A stretch of 64,000 bases of DNA from assembly GCA_934725575.1 (NCBI GenBank), contig CAKVCK010000009.1, positions 1-64,000 on the forward strand, in the 5' to 3' direction. The notes under the pieces were generated by a model. That model was not told the DNA's origin. It saw only the letters and a list, made by a program, of their open reading frames with translations, and searched no databases. Origin of the DNA: an uncultured Bacteroidales bacterium (GTDB taxonomy: Bacteria > Bacteroidota > Bacteroidia > Bacteroidales > UBA932). Position 1 is the first letter of the stretch. Every line of letters begins with the position of its first letter. The translations under genes were made by a program, and so were the position numbers. Shown here piece after piece: positions 34,914 to 43,633 of the stretch.

Positions 34914-35168
34914 TTATGGATGCTTCCGATACTTCGCGTGGGCGACGTTTTCCTGTCGTCCAGTATCGCACCAGCGACTGATGATGCGGATGGGGATGCC
35001 TGTTCCGTGGGCGTTGAGGCAGCGGTCATATTGCTTATCACATTCCTCCGGTGTGTAGCCGCTGTTGAACGGATGATGTTGTGGTAAATGGAGCCTCCTC
35101 TCTCCGATGGCGTCCGCAAGGGCCAAGCCGAGGTCCTGCATCCAGCGTGGATGCAGATGAGCGCCCAT
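34914..35168 (-). CDS. Possible small protein of 84 residues
   Basis: Begins MGAHLHPRWMQDLG and includes HHPFNSGYTPEECDKQYD. I do not recognise it. Its codon composition is closer to the GC-rich housekeeping genes than to the AT-rich island, and it directly borders the break in the abiEii fragment, so it may be a remnant or the first gene outside the island. There is no clear promoter. Confidence 0.3.
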   Translation of the reverse strand: MGAHLHPRWMQDLGLALADAIGERRLHLPQHHPFNSGYTPEECDKQYDRCLNAHGTGIPIRIISRWCDTGRQENVAHAKYRKHP

Positions 35169-35203
35169 TTAGGGTAGTATTTCGTGCAACTTTTATATGC
35201 GGA

Positions 35204-35284
35204 AACCGTGGTTTCACAGAGGGGTGTTCTATGGAACCACGGTTGTAGTACTGGTTGGGTGGTCACTTCGACGGGTCCGTGACC
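35204..35284. repeat. Two palindromes after galM, one from the dispersed element
   Basis: A perfect 10-base arm pair AACCGTGGTT (35204-35213) and AACCACGGTT (35235-35244). Next to it, GGTCAC (35261-35266) and GTGACC (35279-35284) flank TTCGACGGGTCC, a diverged copy of the GAGCCTGTCGAA family. They lie just after the stop of the aldose epimerase and may end the polysaccharide-locus transcript. Confidence 0.55.
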
Positions 35285-35306
35285 GACTCGCGGCAGCACG
35301 TGGGGA

Positions 35307-36458
35307 TTACCTGGCGTAGAAGCGGTACTCGGTCGTGGAGCGGTAGGTCTCGCCGGGACGGAGGACGGTGGACGGAAGATCGGGACGGTTCGGGGAATCA
35401 GGGAAATGGATGGTCTCCAGAAGCATTCCGCCGAACTTCTCCATCGGCTTGCCGTTCTTACCGATCATCTTCTCGTTGAAGGAACGGGCGGTGAAGGTCA
35501 GAAGACCGGGCTCTGTGGTCCACGTCTCGACACCACGTCCGCACCGTGGCTCGTAGAGGTCGGCGGCCTTGCCGAACTCGCCGAGCGGCTTGTTCAGGTA
35601 CCAGCAGACGGAGAAACCACGCATCGTGATGAAATGCTCGTTCGGAGTGTCAATTGCATAGTCCACACGATGCGGCTCGCGCATATCGAACGGAGTGCCC
35701 GCCACCGGCTCCGCGCCACCTTTCGGAACAAAATGCGAATTGTTCGGGAAATACTTGTCAGCATCCACTTTAAGAATATGATCCATCACGTAGCCGCCAT
35801 CCTGTCCCTTGAGGTTGAAGTAGGTGTGGTTGGAAAGGTTCACGACTGTCGGCTTGTCAGTAGTGGCCTCATATTCAATTCTGAAGGCATTGTCATCGCT
35901 CCACCAGTAGGTGACTGTGCAGTTCATATTTCCAGGGAATCCCTCCTCGCCGTCAGGGCTGAGGCGGGTGAAACGCACCCCTACCCTATGCTTTTCGACC
36001 AGCGGCTCTGAGTTCCAGACCTTCCGATCAAAGCCGCTCACGCCTCCGTGGCAGATCACTGGCTCTCCGTCAAACTTCTCGTTGGCGTTGAGCTTGTACT
36101 CGACACCGTCAAGAGTGAACTTCCCACCATCGATCCTGTTGCCGAAACGGCCGATCACAGGGCCGAAAAACCTTTCCTTGCCGGTCTCGAACGTGCGGAT
36201 GTCACCGCAGCCCTGCACGACATCGTCAATCTTGCCGTTACGGTCGGGAACGCTGATCCTGACGACCCTGCAACCATAATCCGTGACCTCCATACTGGCT
36301 CCGGAAGAGTTGACAAGGCGGTAGATCTGAGTCGGTGTGCCGTCCGACAGGGTGCCGAAGCTTTTGCAGGTGACACCTCTGGAGGATCTTGCCGCCGCGT
36401 CAGGGAAAACGGAAGCCAGCGACAAGAGCAAAGCTAAAGTCAAATGCCTGATATTCAT
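35307..36458 (-). CDS. galM: Aldose 1-epimerase (exported)
   Basis: A 383-residue galactose mutarotase-like enzyme with a signal peptide (about 1-23). Motifs: VTDYGCRVV, FFGPVIGRFGNRI, catalytic His in NLSNHTYFNL and the C-terminal Glu in MLLETIHFPD. It interconverts anomers of free sugars and is common at the end of glycan-use operons. The start is the ATG at 36458. It is the last gene of the minus-strand polysaccharide-utilisation locus. Confidence 0.93.
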   Translation of the reverse strand: MNIRHLTLALLLSLASVFPDAAARSSRGVTCKSFGTLSDGTPTQIYRLVNSSGASMEVTDYGCRVVRISVPDRNGKIDDVVQGCGDIRTFETGKERFFGPVIGRFGNRIDGGKFTLDGVEYKLNANEKFDGEPVICHGGVSGFDRKVWNSEPLVEKHRVGVRFTRLSPDGEEGFPGNMNCTVTYWWSDDNAFRIEYEATTDKPTVVNLSNHTYFNLKGQDGGYVMDHILKVDADKYFPNNSHFVPKGGAEPVAGTPFDMREPHRVDYAIDTPNEHFITMRGFSVCWYLNKPLGEFGKAADLYEPRCGRGVETWTTEPGLLTFTARSFNEKMIGKNGKPMEKFGGMLLETIHFPDSPNRPDLPSTVLRPGETYRSTTEYRFYAR

Positions 36459-36559
36459 AACTCAACTTTCACAAGTAGGCAACTACTTGTTGTGTAAAAC
36501 ATTATTTCACGTTCGAGGGTGATTGCCCACCCATATCAATTCACGTTACCCCTTCCCTA

Positions 36560-36586
36560 AATCCCTCCCCTCAGGGGAGGGACTTG
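36560..36586. terminator. Hairpin between galM and the first Asp-box gene
   Basis: CCCTCCCCT and AGGGGAGGG form a perfect 9-base stem around a single C. There is no strong T-run, so it may attenuate rather than stop transcription into galM. Confidence 0.45.
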
Positions 36587-36616
36587 CTTTCACTGCAAGC
36601 AGTGAAGAAGAAAAGA

Positions 36617-38482
36617 TTATAAACCTGAGACAAGCATCCATTTCTGGGGATTCTTGTCCCCGGTCGGGATGATCGCGTCCTCGCCGCCTTCCATATCGAA
36701 CAAGGCCAGATTGACAAGCACCTTGCCGTCCTGAATTCCGAGGGAAGAGCGTGGGATGACTATCTCGGCAAGCCATCCGTTGTCCTTGTCGGAAGGGTCG
36801 GACAAGGTCGCGTCATAGCTGACATAAGCCTTCGCGCCGAGGTCCTTCTCGAACCAGCCGCCGGCGTAGTTGCCTTGGTTCCGGATTCCGGAAAGGCCGA
36901 CCTTCACCCTCACAGCCTTGCCGTTCAGGGCCGTCTGATCCGGCTGCGTGAGGAACAATTGAATATAGTCGTCCTTCGAGACGTTCTCATCCAGACACTC
37001 CACGAGGAAATACAGATTGTCCGCATCAGAAGCGCACCTCAATGTCGCCTGTGCCTGGCATTTTCCTCCGACGAACAACGCGTCATCCGTCTTGAGCCAG
37101 TCTGAATTGTCCCCGTCGGCGGAAACCTTGTGTGACGAGGCCTTGATGCTATGGTTAAGAGCCTGCTTGCAAAGGGTGACGCAGATGTTCTTGTTGTCGG
37201 TGCTGTTGCGCATATAGGCGACCATCTCGTGCGGATTGTCAACCATAAGCGCACCCCAGGAGCCCTTGGCCGGGAGATGCTTGAAAGGCTCTCCGAAATT
37301 CTTGGCCTTGGAGTCACCGATCCGTTCCCAAAGGTAGGTGGACTCTCCATAGGAGACAACCGTCTCACCGGACGGGAATTGCTGCAGGCTCGGAGCTCCT
37401 CCTTTCCAAAGGTCGATGGCTCTTTCTGACGGTCCTACAGGAGCCGTCTTCACATTCAGACCGGAACCGTTCCGCTCCTCGCCTTTGATATATTCCCAAT
37501 TGCCGTCCTCCGGCGACCAGGCGAAAGCGATGTTGAAGTTCACTTTGCCGCCAGTCGGGTAATCGTGCGCCGACTCGAAGACACCGGCCTTCTGACGGCT
37601 TCCGTTCAGGATGATGAGTCCCGGCATCTGGTCGGTGAACAGCCATTTGTCCTGATGCTCGTCGTACCAGGTGTGTCTGATGACCCGGTATGGTTCCTTT
37701 CCGAGCTCAGGCAGCCACGTCCTGCCGCCATCAGTGGAACGGACCATAGATGTGCCCGAATGGCTTCCCGAGATCCAAGGGCGGCTTTCCGAGAAATAGA
37801 GTTCAAGGTCGCCGTCTGCCTCCTCAAGCATTATGGCCTCCCAGTTAGGTCCGCGGTACACCTCGAAAGGCTCGCTCCAGGTCTTGCCGTTGTCCGAGCT
37901 GCGCCTCATCACAATCCCCTGCTCGTCGCGCCACTGCCAGAACGCGTAAGTTCCGGTGGTCCTGAAAGACGCGAACATCAAGACATCACCATTGCTCAAT
38001 ACCTTGCCGAAACCATTAGTGAAGAGCCTTGTGGCATCCTGACCACGCGCGTTTGTGAGACTGTACGATGCGAACAACTTCCCCTTGCCGATCCAGTTCA
38101 CCAGATCCGGACTGGTCGCCCAGAAGACAGTCGAGCCGTTGCCACCGGAAAAATAGTCCTGCGCCGTAAGAATATACGTCCCGTCGGCGAGCTTGACTAT
38201 TCTGGAATATGCCGGCGACTCAGTACCCAACACAGACGAGCCGTTCACATTCACAATCGAGCGGTAGTTCAGGGAAAGCACGGAACGCTGCCAGTCGTCC
38301 GAATGGGAATTGACAGCGTCTTCACCGGCGTTAAGCTCGCCAAAAGGAGTGAGATTCAACGTCTTGGAGACAGCCTCCCCACCATTGCCGCCACCTCCAT
38401 TATCCGGATCTTCCGGCTTGCACCCTAAAAGCACAAGCACGGAAGAAGCCAAAAGAACAGTGAATATATTTTTTCTATTCAT
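36617..38482 (-). CDS. Asp-box beta-propeller lipoprotein with CBM9-like C-terminus (sialidase/GH93-like fold)
   Basis: 621 residues, lipoprotein (lipobox LVLLGC near residue 20). The propeller carries Asp-box motifs SSDNGKTWSEP and STDGGRTWLP, with YSRIVKLADGTYIL at the expected first Arg position. The last 180 residues (DADNLYFLVECLDENVS, then WLAEIVIPRSSLG) match a family-9-like carbohydrate-binding domain. No GH33 YRIP motif is seen; GH93-type exo-arabinanase or an uncharacterised family are options. The start at 38482 gives the signal peptide. It is probably surface-exposed. Confidence 0.72.
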   Translation of the reverse strand: MNRKNIFTVLLASSVLVLLGCKPEDPDNGGGGNGGEAVSKTLNLTPFGELNAGEDAVNSHSDDWQRSVLSLNYRSIVNVNGSSVLGTESPAYSRIVKLADGTYILTAQDYFSGGNGSTVFWATSPDLVNWIGKGKLFASYSLTNARGQDATRLFTNGFGKVLSNGDVLMFASFRTTGTYAFWQWRDEQGIVMRRSSDNGKTWSEPFEVYRGPNWEAIMLEEADGDLELYFSESRPWISGSHSGTSMVRSTDGGRTWLPELGKEPYRVIRHTWYDEHQDKWLFTDQMPGLIILNGSRQKAGVFESAHDYPTGGKVNFNIAFAWSPEDGNWEYIKGEERNGSGLNVKTAPVGPSERAIDLWKGGAPSLQQFPSGETVVSYGESTYLWERIGDSKAKNFGEPFKHLPAKGSWGALMVDNPHEMVAYMRNSTDNKNICVTLCKQALNHSIKASSHKVSADGDNSDWLKTDDALFVGGKCQAQATLRCASDADNLYFLVECLDENVSKDDYIQLFLTQPDQTALNGKAVRVKVGLSGIRNQGNYAGGWFEKDLGAKAYVSYDATLSDPSDKDNGWLAEIVIPRSSLGIQDGKVLVNLALFDMEGGEDAIIPTGDKNPQKWMLVSGL

Positions 38483-38502
38483 AAATATCATCCATCAATA
38501 TT

Positions 38503-40281
38503 TCATTTCAACCTCAGGCTGAGCCACTCGGCCGGATAGTCGGAGTTCTCACCCTCCACATCCTCGATCTGCCACGCCGGCTTCTCCGAAGTCTTCGCCT
38601 TGTAGTGATGCCTCAGATGAGCCTTCAGCACTTCCCCGGCTGAAGGTTTGCCTCCAAGAAGATCCCACGGAAGGGACAGTTTGGATGAAAAGCCCAAGTC
38701 CTCATCGGAGTCATCGTTAATGGTTCCGACAACCTCCACAGAGTCCGCCTTTCCTTCCGAAACCTTTCTCCAGGAGAGGTTGTCCTCGACATAGAGGACG
38801 TACGCGCCAGCCCCGTTGACAACCACCTTGTACTGAGGGCCTCCGAGTCTTGCAAGCAAAAGTTCGACAGCATCCGAATTCTCAGTCGTCAAGGCTGTGA
38901 GTTTCCGGTCATAAAGATACGAAATCAAAACAAGATTTTCATCCGTCCATCCAAAATCAGTGAATATTCTTGAGTCGGAGATATGTCCAAGGAACCAACA
39001 GTCGTTGCTGTCCTGATCGAACTTCTCAACAGGCACAGGTTCCACATCGCCTTTGACAAGTGTCTTTGAATAGTTCAGGCGGCCTACGATCGCGCGGACC
39101 ATACCTCGCGTCTTTCCCTCTGCCTGATACTTTACAGTACCGGTCGCGAATATCTTGTTGTCCCCGATGTAATCCACCGAGCCCCAATAACCGTCAAACG
39201 GAGTCGTGGCGTTGGTGAAGTTGTCGGCCTTCCGGTCTCCGATGAATGTCCAGATGCCCTGCTGACCTTTGTACTGGCCGTTGCTGAGCACGACCATCTC
39301 GCCGGTTCCCAGTTTGGTGCTGTAAGGTCCGTAGCCGTAGAAGTCCTTGTTCAACTGCTTCTTCATCGGCCACTCCGGTCCTCCGGTCTTGCGTATTGCC
39401 TCCAGATCACGATGCCAGTTGGTCTCAACATCGGTCTTCACGACAACTGGAGTCTGGTCCACAACCCACTTGCCGTGCCACACCTCGATAGGGACAGCGA
39501 TGCCGTTGTTGTCGTCAAGCCAGACTCCGGAAGGCATCCCGTCGTAAGTCGAACGGGAATCCACGGTCCTGGCGATCACCTCGTTGTCATCAATCCCGCA
39601 GCGTTCCTTGCCCTGCCAGGTCTTTCCTCCGTCAAACGAGCGGATCACCACCGTCTGCGGAGCGGACATATTGTCGATAAGTTCCTGCGAAGAGGTTATG
39701 TACATCTGGATCTCGCCGGAAGGAAGCTGAAGCATAGCCGGCTCCCAGCATCTTCCACGGTAAACCTCAACGGGTTCGGAGAACGTCCTGCCGGAATCAC
39801 TGGAGAACATCACCTCGATCCCGCAATTCTCGTTCGTGTTCGGAAGGTCGTTGTACCCTTTCTTGTACCGCCACTGGTAGGCAAGGAGGACACGGCCATC
39901 GTTCAACTCGATGAAATCAGGATTCACATAGACCTTCTCGTCCTCGCCAACCGTTGAGACAGCGGTAGAAGTCTTCACCAGCAGACTTGCGTCAGACCAG
40001 GTCTTCCCGCCATCCTCGCTACGGCGGACATAGACATCCCAACCGAAATGGTCGTTCTCAAAGGACATCAAGAGAGTCCCGTCGGAAAGCCTTTTGATAC
40101 GCGGGTAGTAGAGATTCTCCTCGACAAATCCTTCGCCTGCCACGTTGACGGATGTCATCTCCGTGAACGTGGAGCGGTCCCAGGATATTCTCACATCATT
40201 GGTCTCAGGCCATTCCTCCCGGCCGCATCCGACGGCTAGAAGGAGGATGGCAGGAACGATAGTTTTATGCAACTTTAACAT
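38503..40281 (-). CDS. Asp-box beta-propeller lipoprotein with CBM9-like C-terminus, second copy
   Basis: 592 residues, lipoprotein (lipobox LLAVGC). Three Asp boxes are visible: SEDGGKTWSD, SSDSGRTFSE and SFDGGKTWQG, with YYPRIKRLSDGTLLMSF at the first blade. The C-terminal domain resembles its neighbour. The two genes are paralogous in layout but strongly diverged, suggesting different linkages of one glycan. The start is the ATG at 40281; the longer reading begins at a TTG two codons earlier. Confidence 0.72.
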   Translation of the reverse strand: MLKLHKTIVPAILLLAVGCGREEWPETNDVRISWDRSTFTEMTSVNVAGEGFVEENLYYPRIKRLSDGTLLMSFENDHFGWDVYVRRSEDGGKTWSDASLLVKTSTAVSTVGEDEKVYVNPDFIELNDGRVLLAYQWRYKKGYNDLPNTNENCGIEVMFSSDSGRTFSEPVEVYRGRCWEPAMLQLPSGEIQMYITSSQELIDNMSAPQTVVIRSFDGGKTWQGKERCGIDDNEVIARTVDSRSTYDGMPSGVWLDDNNGIAVPIEVWHGKWVVDQTPVVVKTDVETNWHRDLEAIRKTGGPEWPMKKQLNKDFYGYGPYSTKLGTGEMVVLSNGQYKGQQGIWTFIGDRKADNFTNATTPFDGYWGSVDYIGDNKIFATGTVKYQAEGKTRGMVRAIVGRLNYSKTLVKGDVEPVPVEKFDQDSNDCWFLGHISDSRIFTDFGWTDENLVLISYLYDRKLTALTTENSDAVELLLARLGGPQYKVVVNGAGAYVLYVEDNLSWRKVSEGKADSVEVVGTINDDSDEDLGFSSKLSLPWDLLGGKPSAGEVLKAHLRHHYKAKTSEKPAWQIEDVEGENSDYPAEWLSLRLK

Positions 40282-40291
40282 ATTCAAGTGT

Positions 40292-43200
40292 TTATTTCAA
40301 GTCTTTGAGCATCACATTCGGCCAAAGGTTGTCGATTTTCAGCCTTACAGATTCCTCGAAGCACTTTTTGGCCTCAGAAGTCTCGCCAAGGCCAAGATAT
40401 CCAAGTCCCATCGTGTAATAAGCCTTGGTGTTGATGCCCTCGACGGTCGAACCGGTTGTGCCCTCGGCACCGTAGAAGTTGACGAACTCGGTAACGACAC
40501 CGGATTTTCCAGACTCGACAAGACCGTCAAACAAAGCTTTGGCCTCAGCGGATTTTCCAAGCTTGGACAACGCGAGCCCCTTCCAATAGCGATAGTCTGT
40601 CCCCTTGTCATCTACAGCGGCGGCCTTCTTGTAGGCTGCCATAGCCTTCGACCTCTGTCCGGCGGACTCGTAAGCCTTGGCTATGTTCCACCAGATCTGT
40701 GCGTCGCGTGGCGTGCGCTCATCGACAAGGAACACCTGATGGTTGACAGGATATTCAAAAGCCTCGTTGAAGAGTGCCAACGCCTCCTTGGAGTTTCCTT
40801 CGGCGAGCTTCTTCTGGCCGGCGAGGATCAGGGCGTCCACATACACATCGTGGAAGTTCGCCACTCCCTCACGGGTCGGGAAGTAGCAGGTTCTGAGCAG
40901 GTTCAGGACGTAGTCATATTCACCGACAAATGTTCCGGTTATGACTTCGGCGGCGAGAGGATAGTAACGCTTGACGCAGGTCGTATGGTGGCTCTTAAGT
41001 AGTTCGAAGCGTTTTCTGACATCAAACCCGCCGGCTTCGTAAGCCTGATCGATCTCCTCAAGGAACAATGCGTTGTCCGGAGCGAGCTCCACAGCCTTCT
41101 CATAATACTTGGCGGCCTCGGCGTAGTTCTTGGTGTACAGCCAGTTGGCCCATCCGAGATTCCTCCAGGCCATAGCGTTGGACGGATCCATCTCAACACA
41201 CTTCTTCCACTGTGCGATAGCGTTGTCCTTCTGCTTGTCGTACAACAGATTGCCAAGATAGTAATGAGGCTTGGCGCTTTCAGGGCAATACTTCATCGCA
41301 AGGTTCAGCACATCTATGGTCTCCAGACGGAACGGATTGCAGTACTTCGTATGGAGCGCGAGGGCATCCTTGAAATATTGCCCGGCAGTTGCCTTGTCGC
41401 CGGCCTTGTCAGCGAACCAGCCAAGCCACATCTTGACCGTAGGGTAAGGCTTGATCGAGTCGGCATATTTAAGAAGTTCGACCGATTTCGCCTCAAAACC
41501 GTTATGCATATATTTGAGCGCCAACTCAATGTAGGACTCAACCTCGTCACGCATCAAAACCTTCAGGCTATCGGTTCCGCAAAGCATATCCCTTTCGGAG
41601 ACAGCGTAGGAGTTGAGCGGATCCTCGGCGAGAACCCTGTCCACACAGGCAAGCGCGTCATCTTTCCGACCAAGTTCACGGAGTATGCTTGCCTTGAGGT
41701 CAAGAGCCTCGAAGTTGCGCCCGTTGTAAGTCACGGCCTCGTCGAGACGCTCAAGCGCCATATCAAAATCTTTGGCTGATGAATATATCTGGGCAAGCTG
41801 GTAGTTTGCGGCGGAATTGTAGGTATAGTTCCAAACGGCCCTGTAAAGGGTGTCAACAGCGGCCTCGGTCTTTCCCTGAATCTTGAGGATCAAGCCAAGG
41901 TTGTACATAGCCTCGCAATCCATCGGACGGGTGTAGTCGTGGGTGAGCCGGACAAGCGCCTTGCGCAGGTACGCGGCGGCTTTGTCATACTCACCTCTCT
42001 GCCTGTACCACACACCCATTCGGGTGTTGGCCCTGGTGTCGCCCGGATCACGGCGGAGCACCTCGTTGAAATAGTCGGTCGGATCAATGAACGGATTGTG
42101 GAACTGAAGGTTACGAAGACCTACCAAATAGCATTCCTCCGTGTTCTCGATTTCCTTCGGAAGCTTAGGACGCTCGACAATCGCAGGAAGCGGTTTGTTC
42201 GGATCCTTGACCACTGGTCTATAAGTCAGCATCGTCTTGCCGGATGCGTCCTCAAGAGTCATTGTCAAGGCTTTGGTGTCAATGCCTTTATCAAGTTTGA
42301 CAGTGTTCACGAATGGCTTGTCCGGAGCGACATCAGAGGTGGCTGACCACACTTCAGCGCCATCGGCGGAACGGAGCACCACCCTCAAAGCCTTCATCGG
42401 CTCGGTCGTGTTGACTCCGACCAGAACCTTCGATCCCTCAAGCACATCCATATTGATAGCGGCGTGCCTGTCGCCCGCCTTGACACCTTCCATATCCCGG
42501 ATTCCGTACCAGTACTGCGAGAATTCCTTCGTCTCGTAAGGTGCGGACCAGTTGTAGTCCGGCTGGTTGTCCGAATAGGCTCCCGCCATCAGCTCGCAGT
42601 AGTGCCCCGAATTGTCGGTGAGGATCTTTGTGTCCCACTCCGAGTTCGGTCCCCAGAGCCAGAACTTTCCGCCCTTGATGATGTTGTGGTTGCCTGTGAG
42701 CATAGTTCCGGCGTGGCGGCCGTGGTCGTAACCGGCGATGAAATCCTCCTTGAGGTCATAGACAAACATCGAGTTGGACATATAGTGGTTCTTCCACCAG
42801 GAAGCGTCAATGCCGTTCTTGTAGAAATCCATTCCGTTGAACGGCTCGTGGGTGATCGGCCAGTGGGCCATCCAGTTCTTGCAGTGGAATGTGGCGAACT
42901 CCACGCTCTGCGGGAATATTATCTGATAGTTCTCGTCCACAAGCGTGGAGACGTTCGACCAGTAGAGCATCGAGTTGTTGTCCATCGTCGAGTTCATCAG
43001 ACGGCCGGTGATCTCCATATAGGACTTGCCGGGATGGAGGGTTATTCCGATGGCCCAGGACATCCTGTGGCGATATTCAGTCTCCCCTACCCAGATTGTC
43101 TTGCCGCCGTCGGCGTTGCATTCGATCCTGTAGTCGCAAGGAGTGTGTGTCGTGGCCCTGTGATGATGGAACACATTCCATTCCACACCTCCGGACACCC

Positions 43201-43594
43201 AGGCCCCGAGCATTCCGACATTCGCCGGCTTGATCACGTGGTTGTGATAGAATATGTCGTAGCCGTTGGTCTTGTCCACGGCGTAGATGAGGCGGCCTCC
43301 GATCTCCGGAAGGACACACAATTCGACATATTCATTCTCCATATAGAGAGCCTTGTAGGTGACAGTCTCCTTCTGACGGGTCATATTGTCGTTCAGGAGG
43401 TAAGGATAGACGCTTCTGCGCGCCCTCTGGTAGGACCAGTCCCTCTCGAAGATAGGAGCCTCCTCCGGGTCGTCCAAAAGGTAGGTGGGCATATCGATCG
43501 TTCCCTCCCAGGCCTTCACTTCTACCTTGCCGTTCTGCGCTCCGGCGTTTCCGGCGCAGGCGAATATGGCCAAAGCCAACAAAAGTCGTTTCAT
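40292..43594 (-). CDS. DUF5107 and TPR-repeat protein (exported)
   Basis: An 1100-residue exported protein (signal peptide about 1-19). Residues about 35-340 form a DUF5107-like beta-rich domain that looks like a galactose-mutarotase-type sandwich (VLPEIGGRLIYAVDKTNG, GVEWNVFHHHR). The rest is a long series of TPR repeats (AWRNLGWANWLYTKNYAEA, KYYEKAVELAPDNALF and others). Such proteins occur in Bacteroidota glycan loci; the role is not established. It is one of the two largest genes of the locus and lies between SusD and the Asp-box genes. Confidence 0.78.
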   Translation of the reverse strand: MKRLLLALAIFACAGNAGAQNGKVEVKAWEGTIDMPTYLLDDPEEAPIFERDWSYQRARRSVYPYLLNDNMTRQKETVTYKALYMENEYVELCVLPEIGGRLIYAVDKTNGYDIFYHNHVIKPANVGMLGAWVSGGVEWNVFHHHRATTHTPCDYRIECNADGGKTIWVGETEYRHRMSWAIGITLHPGKSYMEITGRLMNSTMDNNSMLYWSNVSTLVDENYQIIFPQSVEFATFHCKNWMAHWPITHEPFNGMDFYKNGIDASWWKNHYMSNSMFVYDLKEDFIAGYDHGRHAGTMLTGNHNIIKGGKFWLWGPNSEWDTKILTDNSGHYCELMAGAYSDNQPDYNWSAPYETKEFSQYWYGIRDMEGVKAGDRHAAINMDVLEGSKVLVGVNTTEPMKALRVVLRSADGAEVWSATSDVAPDKPFVNTVKLDKGIDTKALTMTLEDASGKTMLTYRPVVKDPNKPLPAIVERPKLPKEIENTEECYLVGLRNLQFHNPFIDPTDYFNEVLRRDPGDTRANTRMGVWYRQRGEYDKAAAYLRKALVRLTHDYTRPMDCEAMYNLGLILKIQGKTEAAVDTLYRAVWNYTYNSAANYQLAQIYSSAKDFDMALERLDEAVTYNGRNFEALDLKASILRELGRKDDALACVDRVLAEDPLNSYAVSERDMLCGTDSLKVLMRDEVESYIELALKYMHNGFEAKSVELLKYADSIKPYPTVKMWLGWFADKAGDKATAGQYFKDALALHTKYCNPFRLETIDVLNLAMKYCPESAKPHYYLGNLLYDKQKDNAIAQWKKCVEMDPSNAMAWRNLGWANWLYTKNYAEAAKYYEKAVELAPDNALFLEEIDQAYEAGGFDVRKRFELLKSHHTTCVKRYYPLAAEVITGTFVGEYDYVLNLLRTCYFPTREGVANFHDVYVDALILAGQKKLAEGNSKEALALFNEAFEYPVNHQVFLVDERTPRDAQIWWNIAKAYESAGQRSKAMAAYKKAAAVDDKGTDYRYWKGLALSKLGKSAEAKALFDGLVESGKSGVVTEFVNFYGAEGTTGSTVEGINTKAYYTMGLGYLGLGETSEAKKCFEESVRLKIDNLWPNVMLKDLK

Positions 43595-43633
43595 TTTTAT
43601 CAGTTCAAATTTATTTTATGAATATAGTCTCAA

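Noticed and set aside
36560..36586. Strong terminator before galM
   Set aside because: The stem is perfect but lacks a T-run, and galM fits the same operon, so I list it only as a weak or attenuating hairpin.
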